Source: Asparagopsis taxiformis
Taxonomy: Eukaryota; Rhodophyta; Florideophyceae; Bonnemaisoniales; Bonnemaisoniaceae
NCBI GenBank assembly: GCA_030407315.1
Contig: JALQPE010000192.1
Coordinates: 62,001-126,000 of the forward strand
Length of the DNA: 64,000 nt
Direction of reading: 5' to 3'
The notes under the pieces were generated by a model. The model worked only from the letters and a program-made list of their open reading frames with translations, searched no databases and was not told the DNA's origin. Numbering within the stretch: the stretch's first letter is position 1; each line of letters starts with the position of its first letter. Below are positions 23,652-34,459 of this stretch, in pieces. Made by a program: the position numbers and the translations under genes.

Positions 23652-24333
23652 TCACTCTCGCCAATGTGCAAGTAGCATTAATGCTAGTGTGGTCAATTGA
23701 CCACACTCGACCGTGGCAAACAAGTATCGCAAGCGGATCGTTATCTCATCGCCTTGCGTAGTTGGCAATCCGCACAGTCCATACGCACGCAATTGATTGA
23801 CACCAATGCGACGCCACACGCGCTTCTGTTCGTCGCTACCACGCTGCATCGTCGCTTCCAAACCGATTGGTTGATGTTCACCGATGACGCACAGCGCATT
23901 GACGCCTTTTGAATCCCGCTTCTCGCGCTCGCGCTCCCCCTTCACCACCTCCGGGCTCTTTTTCTTCGCGCACGCGTGCCACTTTGCGATGGCAAATGTG
24001 TGATCGTCACTGCGCGACTCTAGGTGGCTCGACCTCCGTCGCGTCTTCTCTGAGGAACACGTGCACATTTTTCACGTCATGTCGGCGGTCGTGCTCGAGT
24101 TTCGACACGCCGAGACACAGCTTTTGCACCGCTTTTGTGCACAAAATGTCCACGTTGTTCTGCAGACCTCCCTGTTTATGCTGGCCATTTTGCATGTCAA
24201 TCTTCCCGCCTGTCTCAACCGTGCGGCGTTGCGTAATGCGCGTGCCGTTCTCACTTTTTTGCAAGCCTGGAAGGCCTATTCGAGCGACCCGGCAGTTCTT
24301 CCAACTGTCATTGCAATCCGTTTGTACATGCAT
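23652..24333 (-). pseudogene. Possible broken gene of unknown function inside transposon 1
   Basis: On the minus strand two open frames overlap near 24010-24068 and look like one coding sequence with a frameshift. The upstream part (24333-24007) is polar, with a Leu-rich helix-like stretch (CTKAVQKLCLGVSKLEHD). The downstream part (24068-23652) has a charged Lys/Glu run followed by a hydrophobic Leu-rich end. Residue composition looks protein-like on this strand, whereas the plus strand gives Ser/Cys-rich frames. I recognise no domain. It could be a piece of a host gene carried by the transposon, or chance open frames; additional exons may lie further right up to about 25840. Confidence 0.3.
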
Positions 24334-24339
24334 CTTTAC

Positions 24340-26940
24340 TGGTCACACCATTAATCTCACACGTGTTATTTCAACGATATGATTACGATGTCACTAGTTA
24401 CGGAAAGATTGATACGTCTGCTCGCTTTCTCACGAGTCAATTCACCCATTTCGGTCTCGTGCCTACTGCCGAAGAGGAGCCTAGCTTTATGGACAAACAT
24501 TAGGACTGAAAAATGTATCTAATTCAAGTAAGCTTCCTAGAATTTCACAAGCTATGCTCGATACTAAGCGAGGGGATGGCGATGAGCTCTACACAGTCAA
24601 CTACGATGACCCCCGATGTGGTTCACATTCGTCACAGTACCAGTCGGGGAGACTCCTACCTCTCAGATGGTGTCCCGGTGACTCCAAGACGCCACTGCTT
24701 TGTCCAATCCTGGTCCTAAGAAGATGACGGGTTACGCTATGTGTGACGTACATGAGTACCATGGAAACGTGAGTGGGAATGGTGATAGTGGGATTACTGG
24801 AGTGATGGGAGATGAGTCTGGGGAGAAATCATACAGTTTCTATACACCTGACGGGTATTGGTGGAATATAATTGAATGGAATGATGTGTGATGTCTGCAC
24901 CACGTCGACCTCCTCTCTCGCCCCAACATCGCGCAGCACTCTCAATGCAACACAGTGTGCATCTTTGTTGGCGTTACATGTGCGCCTAGTTCTTGCATCG
25001 CTGCTTCCCTCACATCATCATCTAACCGTCTGTAACGCAACAACATGCCACCGCATGTCGCTCACAGTCACATATGTATTTCTTAATACGCTTGTTGAAA
25101 CACGGAACGCTCTTATTCACCACAGCGGCAGCTCTACACAAACTAACACTGAAACCAAGATGGAGGCAATATATCGGTGGCATTTCATTACAAATGTACT
25201 TTTTCTTTCTGCTGCTGGTGTGGCCTTGTGTTTGAAACTTGCTTGCAGGTCCTTTCCAACAGCTTAGTGTCGTAACCATTGCAGATGCGTTGCTGCTAGA
25301 ATCACCCGGAGAGCTTCAATCAAATGGTTGTTGTGGACTAGTTGCGCTCGTTGTGAATCAATCGCCAGTGCGTGCATCTGTATTTGTGCGTTCGTGTGCG
25401 CGCTTACTAGATGCGATGCAATGCAATGCTCACGTACACTGTATACTACTGACTTTTACAAATATAGCTTTGTATGAGAAGCGTCGGTATGTATCCGACA
25501 CCTTACCATTGCCTCACTCTGTAAAGCTTCTTTCCCAGTAGCAATTTGTATCGCATTGCACCATGACGCAGGGCAGACTGCGAGTGAAAGCAACGAGTAA
25601 ACAAACTTTTCGCTCATCATTCACCACACGCTGTTGTCGTTGAAGTCATAACCATATCCACATCCCATTCTGGAAACTCTTGGAAGACAGACGAGCCCAG
25701 TCCACCACTGGTGCTTGTAGATGTAGCATTTTTAAGCTGTTCGTTTAGATAGTAAGGGATAGATGGTGTAGTGCGCAACACTAGAGAACAACGCTGTGCA
25801 GGACAACATGTTTGTTCGGCGTAAATCGTCATATGTTCCATTTGGACTATTTTGGCAGCTCACATGCATCAACCTGAATATTAAGACTCTGGACTGGCAC
25901 ACTCAAGTATCTGGATACGCTTGAGCAGTGGCAGGGGCGCAAGAGCCGGTCCAAGTTTTTGTACAAGGCACGTTGACACACTGCATTCACTTGATTGACA
26001 CCCGAGTGCAACGACTGGCTCGCTGTCCAGGGATGGGGGACTGCTGTGCAAGTGTTCAATACATCTCAAGATGCAGTTCAAGAATAAACATTTCAACGTT
26101 ATCCGGCTCACGGTCTCAGTTGGTCAAGTCATGGATCACAGGGTGTGGTGAAAAACCTCTTTGTTTACATTGTCTCAATAGCGAGGTCGACGATATTGCG
26201 ACCTCGTTACTGGGACGGATTGGCATCACCGAGTGTGACAGACTGGAAGATGTGATTGGGCAGGAGCGAGGTGTGTGTGAAGGATAGTAAGAAACAGCGA
26301 GGTGGGTGTGTGGAAGGTGCGAATGGCGTCAAGTGATTGGCACAAGGGAGTTGAGCTCATCTGCGGACAGAGTATGGATGGCATCGTATGCCCGTTGGGA
26401 CAGCCCGGGCGGAAGTGATCATGGGAAGCTCGTTTATGTATGTGTGCGGCAGTTGGGATTGGGCGCGACTGGACGGCGAATGTGGTCGAAGAATGGGCGC
26501 GGCGACTATGGTCATGCTAAGTGGACCAACGCGGTGCGAGTCGAACCAGTTGATATATGAGGGATGTCAAGGCAAGGGGGCATTTAGACGGGCGAAAGGG
26601 TGCGTGTGACGCGAGTGGAAGGCGGTGAGGGAATGCATGCATGAATTGAGCGTGTGGGCGGACGAGGATTTGAGAAAACCTAATATGACAGTACATTGCG
26701 TGTGTGGTAGGCGCGTTGAAGTGTTACGGCGCATAAATCATCGGCGCCGATGGCTACGTCACAAACGGTGTAATCACCGCTGTAATCGGCGCCAACAGCA
26801 TGTTATGGCTGCAGACGCGACAGAATGTCGACTTCATCCTTAGAATGAAGTACGCTAATTAGCCATTCTGCCCAGCACCAGGTACGAAACTTGGGACTGG
26901 GCACGTCATTAGAGCTCTAGGGTAGGTAACAGAATATAAA
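24340..26940. other. Interior of transposon 1 without a recognised gene
   Basis: Several ORFs of 60 to 130 codons occur on both strands (for example 24872-25267 plus, 25617-25841 minus, 25928-26287 plus). None has a recognisable motif. Some may be exons of decayed host genes. A short inverted repeat is present around 26830 (tcatccttagaatga). Confidence 0.4.
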
Positions 26941-26956
26941 CTTATGTGGGAGGACG

Positions 26957-27170
26957 GGTTTTCAGGACAAGCTGTCGGAACTGTAATTACTGTGTTTTCT
27001 TACAGCAAAGTCATCGTTAAGGCGGATTTGCTTTCTCAGGACAAGCTGTCAGAACTGTAAGTACTCTGTTTTCTTACAGCAAAGTCATCGTTAAGGCGGA
27101 TTTGCTTTCTCAGGACAAGCTGTCGGAACTGCTATTCAGTTTTCTTACAGCAAAGGCAGTTTACCCCGGT
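26957..27170. repeat. Three tandem units of about 75 bp
   Basis: Units begin CAGGACAAGCTGTC near 26963, 27041 and 27111 and contain half of the 39-bp palindrome found next to them (TTACAGCAAAGTCATCGTTA). Confidence 0.8.
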
Positions 27171-27172
27171 TG

Positions 27173-27411
27173 CTTACAGCAAAGTCATCGTAACGATGAC
27201 TTTGCTGTAAGAAAACAAAACATTACAGCAAAGTCATCGTTAAGATGACTTTGCTGTAAGAAAACAAAACATTACAGCAAAGTCATCGTAACGATGACTT
27301 TGCTGTAAGAAAACAAAACATTACAGCAAAGTCATCGTAACGATGACTTTGCTGTAAGAAAACAAAACATTACAGCAAAGTCATCGTTACGATGACTTTG
27401 CTGTAAGAAAC
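27173..27411. repeat. Five tandem copies of a 39-bp palindrome
   Basis: Each copy is a near-perfect palindrome with 19-bp arms, starting CTTACAGCAAAGTCATCG and centred on a single A or T. Copies repeat about every 49 bp, separated by AAAACAAAACA. The same palindrome occurs, often in pairs, at 29110, 29253, 29394, 30178, 30293, 31526 and 31639. Each could form a hairpin in single-stranded DNA or RNA. Confidence 0.95.
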
Positions 27412-27529
27412 CATGGTAAACCAACTTCTCTGTAAGCATATGAGAGGGACTGATGTTTCTCACTCGGGAAGAAGGAGACGATTTCGGACCTCGCGAAAAA
27501 GGCTGCAAAGTGGTCTGAAACGGTTGGGG

Positions 27530-28215
27530 TGGTTCTAGGGAGCACTAAAACTTGTTTTAATTGCACTCAAGCTTTCTCGCTTGCGTGGAAGGGTTGGTAT
27601 AATTCATCGATTTTTGGTCATCAGATTCTCACAACTGGAGATGTGATGGTCAAAATGGAACTTTGTCCGAATGATGTGCAAGTGGTCTGTAAGGGTTGGA
27701 GTGGGTCTAGGGAGTACGGAAAAGTGTTCTATGAGTTCGTAAAGCTGCTGGCTTGCGCATTAGGGCTGACAGAATGCATCGAGTTTTGGTCACCAGATTC
27801 CCACAACTGAAGATGTGATGGCCAAAATTGAACTTTGTCGGAACGAAGTGCAAGTGGTCTGTAAGGGTTGGAGTGGGTCTGGGGAGTACTGTAATGGGTT
27901 TTATTTGCCCTGAAAGCTGGTGGCTTGCGAGGTACAGCTTCCGGAGTTCACTAATTTTTGGTCACCAGATTCTCACAACTGGAGATGTGATGGCCAAAAT
28001 TGAACTTTGTCGGAACGAAGTGTAAGTGATCCGTAAGGGCTGGAGTGGCTCTAGGGAGTACGGAAAAGTGTTTTATGTGTCCGTAAAGCTGTTGAATTGC
28101 GTGGTAGGGATTCCAGAATGCATCGACTTTTGGTCACCAGACTCCCACAACTGGAGATGTGATAGCCAAAATTGAACTTTGCAAGAACGAAGTGCAAGTG
28201 TTCTGGATGCCTTCA
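27530..28215. repeat. Tandem repeat with a unit of about 175 bp
   Basis: Four to five diverged units are marked by the phrase TTTTGGTCACCAGATTC near 27604, 27783, 27957 and 28129. Each also contains GGCCAAAATTGAACTTTGTC. A further related unit is at 30655-30830. Open frames in it are short and not conserved between units. Confidence 0.85.
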
Positions 28216-29079
28216 AGTGGCCTGGAAGCGTACTCTGGACAAGTTTTCGGACCTTGAAGAGGCTCAACTGCACAATGCTGATATTGAAATGAAACATTCA
28301 TATAGTCCATTTTTAACTAGAACTGCTGGAATGGATTGCGTAGCCTATAGAGGAGCAATGTAGTTATATAATAGAGCTAGAAGCATGCCTCAACAACCTA
28401 TCTCTCATGCCTCTAGTTCTCCTTCATCATTCCAGTCTTCCTTCCTGTGACGCACCGCGCCTCTGGTGTCACTTCACACGCCCCTCCTGTGCATTAAATA
28501 CCTGTCTACCACTTCCGTATTCTACTCATACCACCACCTTCATTTTACCCCATGCCTACCATCCTATCCTTTACCTTCTGTCCTTCAGTCCTAGGCTAAC
28601 CTACTTCATAACCATCGATGTAAGGTGAATATCTAGATTCCTACCTACTTGAGAGTATAGTTTATTATAACGGAAAACGGACGGTTTTGTATAGTCAATG
28701 TGCTACACAGCACCAGGAGTAGATTTTGCGCACCGATAATCTATGCTTGATATTGGAGAGACCGGCTTCTTGTAGCCTCGGAAAATGTGCAGGTAGTACC
28801 TTTCCAGAGGTCCTGGAGGTGTTCACACCAACTCTAGTCCATTTTAACGAGTTTGAATTTCGACCGCCAGAATCTCTGTCGTGAGAAAATGGTGGTCGAA
28901 ATTTACCGTGCTGCTCTCCCAATACTGAACTTTTTAGGTAGTTCAGCCCGGGTGAACAAGACACAGATTGCTCTTCAAAGCCGCCCGAAGCCGTCGAAAC
29001 CATCCTTCCACAATGTTCCCGACTTCAAAATTCCTATCTCACCCTTCCCAAAGTGAGAGAGGGACCAAGGTACCAGACG

Positions 29080-29458
29080 CTTACAGCTGAGGCAGTTTAC
29101 CAGGGATGCTTACAGCAAAGTCATCGTTACGATGACTTTGCTGTAAGAAAAGAAAACATTACAGTGGGCGAAGGATTTTACCGGGTGAAAAAATCACCAA
29201 GAATTTTTTTACCGGGTAAAAAATCGTGGCTACTGTAATGAAACGTTTTCTTACAGCAAAGTCATCGTAACGATGACTTTGCTGTAAGAAAAGGAAACAT
29301 TACAGTAGGCGAAGAATTTTTACCGGGTAAAAAATCACCAAGAATTTTTTTACCGGGTAAAAAAACGTGCCTGCTGTAATGTTTTCTTTTCTTACAGCAA
29401 AGTCATCGTAACGATGACTTTGCTGTCAGCACCCGCGGTAAACTGCCTCAGCTGTAAG
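29080..29458. repeat. Fold-back (MITE-like) repeat, copy 1
   Basis: The 379-bp unit is bounded by inverted copies of CTTACAGCTGAGGCAGTTTA. It contains three of the 39-bp palindromes and four copies of a TTTTTACCGGGTAAAAA palindrome. The inverted repeat continues imperfectly into the flanks. Confidence 0.85.
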
Positions 29459-30147
29459 CGGTCTGGCTTCACCCTCTCTCTCATGTCTCTTGTCTTCCTT
29501 CATCCCAGCCTATCCCAACCTCCCTTCTATGTCGACTCCGGTGTCACTCCAGCCGACCCTTCAGTGAGTGCAATCCTTCTCTACCACCGCCATAATCTAC
29601 TCATACTATCCCCTTCATGTTGCTGCATACCTACCCTCCCATCCTTCCTGATTTTCCTACAATCCTAGGCTAGCCTACTTACCAACTATGTTGGTATTGA
29701 AGGCAGCTAGATTCCTAGTAACTCAAATCTATAGTCTGCTAAAAAGGGCGATTTGGTGTGGTCACTGTGCCACACGGCACCAGGAATAGAATCTGGCCAC
29801 GGATACTCTATGCTTGATCTCAGAGAGAACAGCTGCGCCAATGCTCCGAAAATGTGCTGTCAGTACCTTTCCAGACGTCCTGGAGGTGCTCATGCCAGCT
29901 CTAGTTCATTTTAGGGAGGTTGAGTTTCGACAATCAGAATTTCACTCTTGAGGAAATTGTGTTTGAAATTTTGTGCACTCCTCCCGCCGTACCAGGCAGG
30001 GCACCCAGCCCAGACTGGGTTAGCACGACGCAGAGTGCTCCCCAACACCGCTAACAGCCGTCCAAACCATCCCTCTGCCATGTTTTACGGCTTCACAATT
30101 CCTTGCTCACCCTTCCCAAGGTGAGGGAGGGACCAAGCTCCCAGCCG

Positions 30148-30357
30148 CTTACAGCTGAGGCAGTTTACCAGGGATGCTTACAGCAAAGTCATCGTTACGA
30201 TGACTTTGCTGTAAGAAAACGTTTTCATTACAGTGGCCAGGAATTTTTTACCCGGTAAAAAAATCATGGCTACTGTAATGAATTGTTTTCTTACAGCAAA
30301 GTCATCGTAACGATGACTTTGCTGTAAACATCCCTGGTAAACTGCTCCGTCTGTAAG
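30148..30357. repeat. Fold-back (MITE-like) repeat, copy 2
   Basis: The 210-bp unit has the same CTTACAG...CTGTAAG ends, two 39-bp palindromes and one TTTTTTACCCGGTAAAAAA palindrome. Confidence 0.85.
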
Positions 30358-30594
30358 CCGTTGGTCTCAACCCTCGATCTCATGTCTGTTGTCCTCCTTC
30401 ATCATCTCCACATCCCTTCCTGCTAAGCATCACTTCTCTAGTGTCACTCTACCAGTCCTTTTCGTGCATGAAATACTTTTCTACCACTGCGATAGTCTAC
30501 ACATACTATTGCCTCTATACTTCTGCATGCCTACGCTTCCATCTTTCTCTCCCGTGCTAGGCTTAGAGAATATCCTACTTCCTGAAGATCATTG

Positions 30595-30661
30595 TACAGT
30601 GAGGCAGTAAAAATCACTGTCTCACCGTACTGTCTGAGGCCCTCTTTTCAACACCGTAGTG
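30595..30661. repeat. Internal copy of the right end of CACTA-like transposon 1
   Basis: The sequence from the CAGTAAAAATCACTGTCTC block through CTGTCTGAGG to CAACACCGTAGTG nearly repeats the true right end at 36825-36883. I find no matching left end for it, so it may be the remnant of an earlier or nested insertion. Confidence 0.75.
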
Positions 30662-31497
30662 TATAAGGGCTGGAGTGGCTCTGGGGATTACAGAAAGGTG
30701 TTTTATCTGTCCGTAAAGCTTCTGGCTTGCGCATTAGGGCTGGCAGAATGCATCGATTTTTGGTCATCAGATTCTCACAACTGCAGATATGATGAATTTC
30801 GGCCATGGCCAAAATTCAGCTTTGTCGGAACGACGTAGATTTGGACTGGATGCCTCCAAGTGCATGCACTTGAAAGTGCACTTAGTCCAAAAAATTGTCC
30901 AGAGTACGCTCCCAGGCGATGGCCTGGAAGTGTACTCTGGACAAGTTTTTGGACCTGGAAGAGGTTGAATTGCACAATGCTTGTGTTGAAATGAAACATT
31001 TATATGGCCCATTCTTTACTTGGACAGCTGAAATCCTATCTACTCGAGAGTAAAGTATATAAAAACTGGAAACAGACGGTTTTGTATTGTCAATGTGCCA
31101 CAAGGCACCAAGAGTAGATTTTGCCCTCCGATAATCTATGGTTGATTTCAGAGAGGATAACCGCGTGCAGTCACAGGACATGTGTTACCAGATCCTTCCC
31201 AGAGGTCCTGGAGGTGTTCGCACCAACTCCAGCCCACTTTAACGAGTTTGAATTTCGAAAGTCAGAATCTCTGTCGTGAGAAAATTGAACCATTTCCGAC
31301 CACGTGGTAGAAATTTCGTACACTCCTCCAACCATACTAGACACAACACCCAGCTCAAACCGGGTGTAAACAACACAATGTGTTACCTAATGCCGCCTAC
31401 AGCCGTCCATACCATTCCTATACCCTGTTTCCTGTCCTGACTTCATAATTCCTTCCTCACCCTTCCCTAGGTCGGAAAAGGACGGAAGTCCCTGCCG

Positions 31498-31707
31498 CTT
31501 ACAGCGGAAGCAATTTACCAGGGATGCTTACAGCAAAGTCATCGTTACGATGACTTTGCTGTAAGAAAATAAATCATTACAGCAGCCATGATTTTTTACC
31601 CGGTAAAAAAATTCTTGGCCACTGTAATTGAAACGCTTTCTTACAGCAAAGTCATCGTAACGATGACTTTGCTGTAAGAATCCCCGGTAAACGGCTTCCG
31701 CTGTAAG
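31498..31707. repeat. Fold-back (MITE-like) repeat, copy 3
   Basis: The 210-bp unit has diverged ends (CTTACAGCGGAAGC), two 39-bp palindromes and one TTTTTTACCCGGTAAAAAA palindrome. Confidence 0.85.
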
Positions 31708-32099
31708 GGGCTGAGAGTTCCGTCCCCCTCCCACCTAGGGAAGGGTGAGCAAGGAATTGGGAAGTCAGGAACATGGCTCAGCAGAACGTTTGTACGGCTG
31801 TGAGTGGCTTCCAGGAGCATTCTGTGTCATGTGTTATCTCAGCAACGTCTCTTATAGTCGAACCTCACGGGTTGTCAAGGTCTAAAACTAGTCCCCCCTA
31901 CGGTCTAGCTAGTTAAATCATGTAAAGTTGTAGACTAATACAAAAATGTAGCAATCAATAGGCTTAGTAGCACTAAACTATGACATGAAGGTCAGATGTA
32001 TAGATGAAAATAGAAAGGTGGGCTAAGCGAATAATGTTGAGATGAGAAAGACAGAACTTCATAGCAGGGAACAATAGCATAGGTTTTAATACTTCTCGT

Positions 32100-33523
32100 A
32101 TGCTATCTATTGCTCCTGTCATACTTTTAATATTCGACGGTGTGGATGTGGTCCGTGAGGACGTCCTTCTCAGTCTTCAAGTAGATGTGGCCGCGCGTGG
32201 GCAGACCATAGACTAAATTCTGCTCCCACAGGAAGATCTCCTCACCTGAAGCCGACCCCGTAATGGTAAAGGTCACCGCGATCAACTAAGACGGAATAGG
32301 GTGGCACATAAAAGTGGTTAACGGGAACCTTCCACATGTCGGCGTCCGTATGGACCAGGCATACATGACTATAAGGTGCAGCTACTATAAAGAACCCATC
32401 GGATCCGCTCGACATCATGAAATAGGATGGGGATTGGGTAGGTCCGACTCCTCAAAATTGGGATACTCAGAAGTCCGTGTGCCCATCCTGGTCCGCAGCC
32501 CCATCTGTTTTAAGAAGCAGCCGTAATCCTGTCTTCGGGAAAAAGACAGGATCCTCACCCTCCATTCCCAACTTCAAGAAATCCGCACAAACACCAAGAG
32601 CAAGCTCTGCCACCAACTTGTTCCTGTACATATCCAAATTCCCCTCCTCCAGCTTGTCGCACAATTCACACCGCGGCAGGGGGAGTCGCCCACGACCACC
32701 ATCTATGCGGTCCTTCGCAGCACCCACGTTGTGGATGAAATGCCACGGCGAAGGATCAAAACCGGGCTTGGCGAAATCTGGGGGCTCGTCCTGTGGTTTC
32801 CTGTCTTCATAATCAGAATCAGACTGCTGGGAGGGTTTCTGTGGCTTTTCAACCTCCTCAACCAGCTGGAACTGTCGAGAAAAGTGACTGAAGAGGTCAT
32901 GCGTCGCGCTACCAGCCGTGGACGACTGCAAGAGGCCTTCCACAACAACCACCCCCATGTTGTCCAGCAACGCCGCTTCACCGCAAAGTACTATTCCACC
33001 ACCGAGTCCTCAGCACCTGGCGATGCAGCTGCCAGGAATGCTGCCGCCTTTATTTCCGCCCGCACCGTCTCTACCGTCGTAATTTCCATGTAGTACTTCA
33101 TCGGGCTACCAGACGCAATTGCGCTGGGGAGAACGGCGGCCACATTCTCATCGACGATACTGTCGGGAATAGGATTTTCATGGGCGTCGTCGAACTGGAG
33201 AATCGGCTCCCGAGAACGTCCTCTGGAAGCCGACTTGGATTTCTTTGACGACGACTTTGATGAAGTCTCACTGAGCTTCCTCTTTTAAAAGTACCAAATT
33301 TGGTAGAGGGCTCGGGCGTCGCAGAAGCGGTTTCCCAGTTGCGCTTCCCAAGGATGGAGCTTTTACCCGCATCCTTGGGTGCGCTCTCCAGCTCGACGAC
33401 CTGAACAGGGCTCGCACCACCCGCCGTCGCTGTTCCACCACGACCGGAACGACTCTCTTTCAGGCAGGTACTCCTTTTGGGCATCACTTTCCCAGAAGTT
33501 TCCACTCCGGACGATGCAGACAC
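32100..33523 (-). pseudogene. Broken 2OG-Fe(II)-oxygenase-like gene carried in transposon 1
   Basis: Reading right to left across several frames gives one protein-like sequence. A Ser/Lys-rich linker (KRKLSETSSKSSSKKSK) leads to an ITTVETVRAEIKAAAFLAAAS helix. A TAG and a frame change occur near 33000-32985, and the next frame (32970-32467) has an acidic linker and a Cys pair (CELCDKL). It ends with LLKTDGAADQDGHTDF. After two more frame changes come a strand ending in APYSHV and then VPPYSVLVDRGDLYHYGVGF. The HTD plus a later His in HYG fits the iron ligands of cupin-fold 2-oxoglutarate oxygenases, but the order is only a resemblance. At least three frame disruptions make it a pseudogene, unless some are introns. 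It is likely host sequence captured by the transposon. Confidence 0.5.
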
Positions 33524-33874
33524 GACAGGGGTAGTGGCAGAAACAGAGGCAGCCTCGGAATAGCTGGAAGAATCTAATTGAGGTGGTACTACCTAAATTG
33601 GATTCTTCAAAGGCAAAGGAATGGAGGATGAAGGGATGGTCAGGGAAATGGAAGGGGAAGGGTTGGCGGAATCATGACCACATGTGACTGGGAGCGCAGC
33701 ATGTGGGATGTGTGGGTCCACCACGTAAAATTGTTTCCGCATTTACATGTCGCGGTAGCCAGTTACGCGCAGGAGCATTTTCCTGGCGTCCTTTCAAAAC
33801 ATAGACTTCCGATTGGGAAAGATGTTCTCAAACTTGGAGCCATTGGGAGGGCCTTCCTTGGGATGTAAGTCCGC

Positions 33875-34455
33875 TCAGAACCCCTTCTTGGGCACCATCA
33901 GCGCAAAAACTTCGACTACGCGTGAGTGAATGTCGAAGCTCTTGCTCGGGTCACCCACGCTGGGAATGGAGCCATCCAGCATCCTCAACACATCCGAAAC
34001 GTTCCAATACTCGGCCACCTCCTTCACGTACCCGAAGATTTCCAACAAACCAGCAATCCATTCCTGCCCAATGGTACCAACCGAGTTCGGTTTCAGCCCG
34101 GCCCACCAACGGCTACAAGTGTAGTACGCCGTCATCTCGAGGTTGACACAATTTTGGACGTCCGGAGCACCCCTAAACGATCCGTTGAACAAAAATTTCA
34201 CCGTACACCCAGCCAGATTCTCCGTCGAAGAGAACTGCACGAACTCTGGCCTGTTCGGAATAGTTTTCTGCAGCCAAATCCGTTTTCAAGAATTGCTCCA
34301 TCGTTGCAGACTTCTTCAACCACTAGCCAACGACCTCTGATATTCACTTTGCGAGGTTCAACTTGCACTTCAGACGAACTATACTGGGCAATATTGATGC
34401 ATGTCTCGCTTGCTGAAGGAGATTTACTCTTTTCCGCTACTTCTCCGCTATAGTG
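33875..34455 (-). pseudogene. Broken gene of unknown function carried in transposon 1
   Basis: Two minus-strand frames join near 34240-34250 by a 1-base shift. The upstream part has an acidic Ser-rich start and IRGRWLVVEEVCNDGAILENGFG. The downstream 121 codons have FLFNGSFRG, YYTCSRWWAGLKPN and a Trp- and Ile-rich helix (GQEWIAGLLEIFGYVKEV). This composition looks like real coding sequence. I cannot assign a domain. It lies just upstream, on the same strand, of the 2OG-like remnant and may be an earlier part of the same gene or a neighbour captured with it. Confidence 0.4.
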
Positions 34456-34459
34456 CAGA

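Larger units (their letters stand above)
28680..31720. repeat. Segment present in three diverged copies
   Basis: Copies begin near 28683, 29755 and 31080 with a shared stretch (TTTTGTATTGTCAATGTGCC or close variants, then a gcaccaggagtaga-like block). Each continues through a common region and ends in a fold-back repeat unit. The copies differ at many sites, so the duplications are not recent. Confidence 0.7.

Noticed and set aside
27173..27411. Regularly spaced 39-bp repeats that look like a CRISPR array
   Set aside because: The spacers are identical (AAAACAAAACA), the repeats are full palindromes, and the context is a eukaryotic transposon with no cas genes.
28853..29056. Short ORFs in 28400-31200 as genes
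   Set aside because: They are not conserved between the three copies of the segment and lie in repeat DNA.
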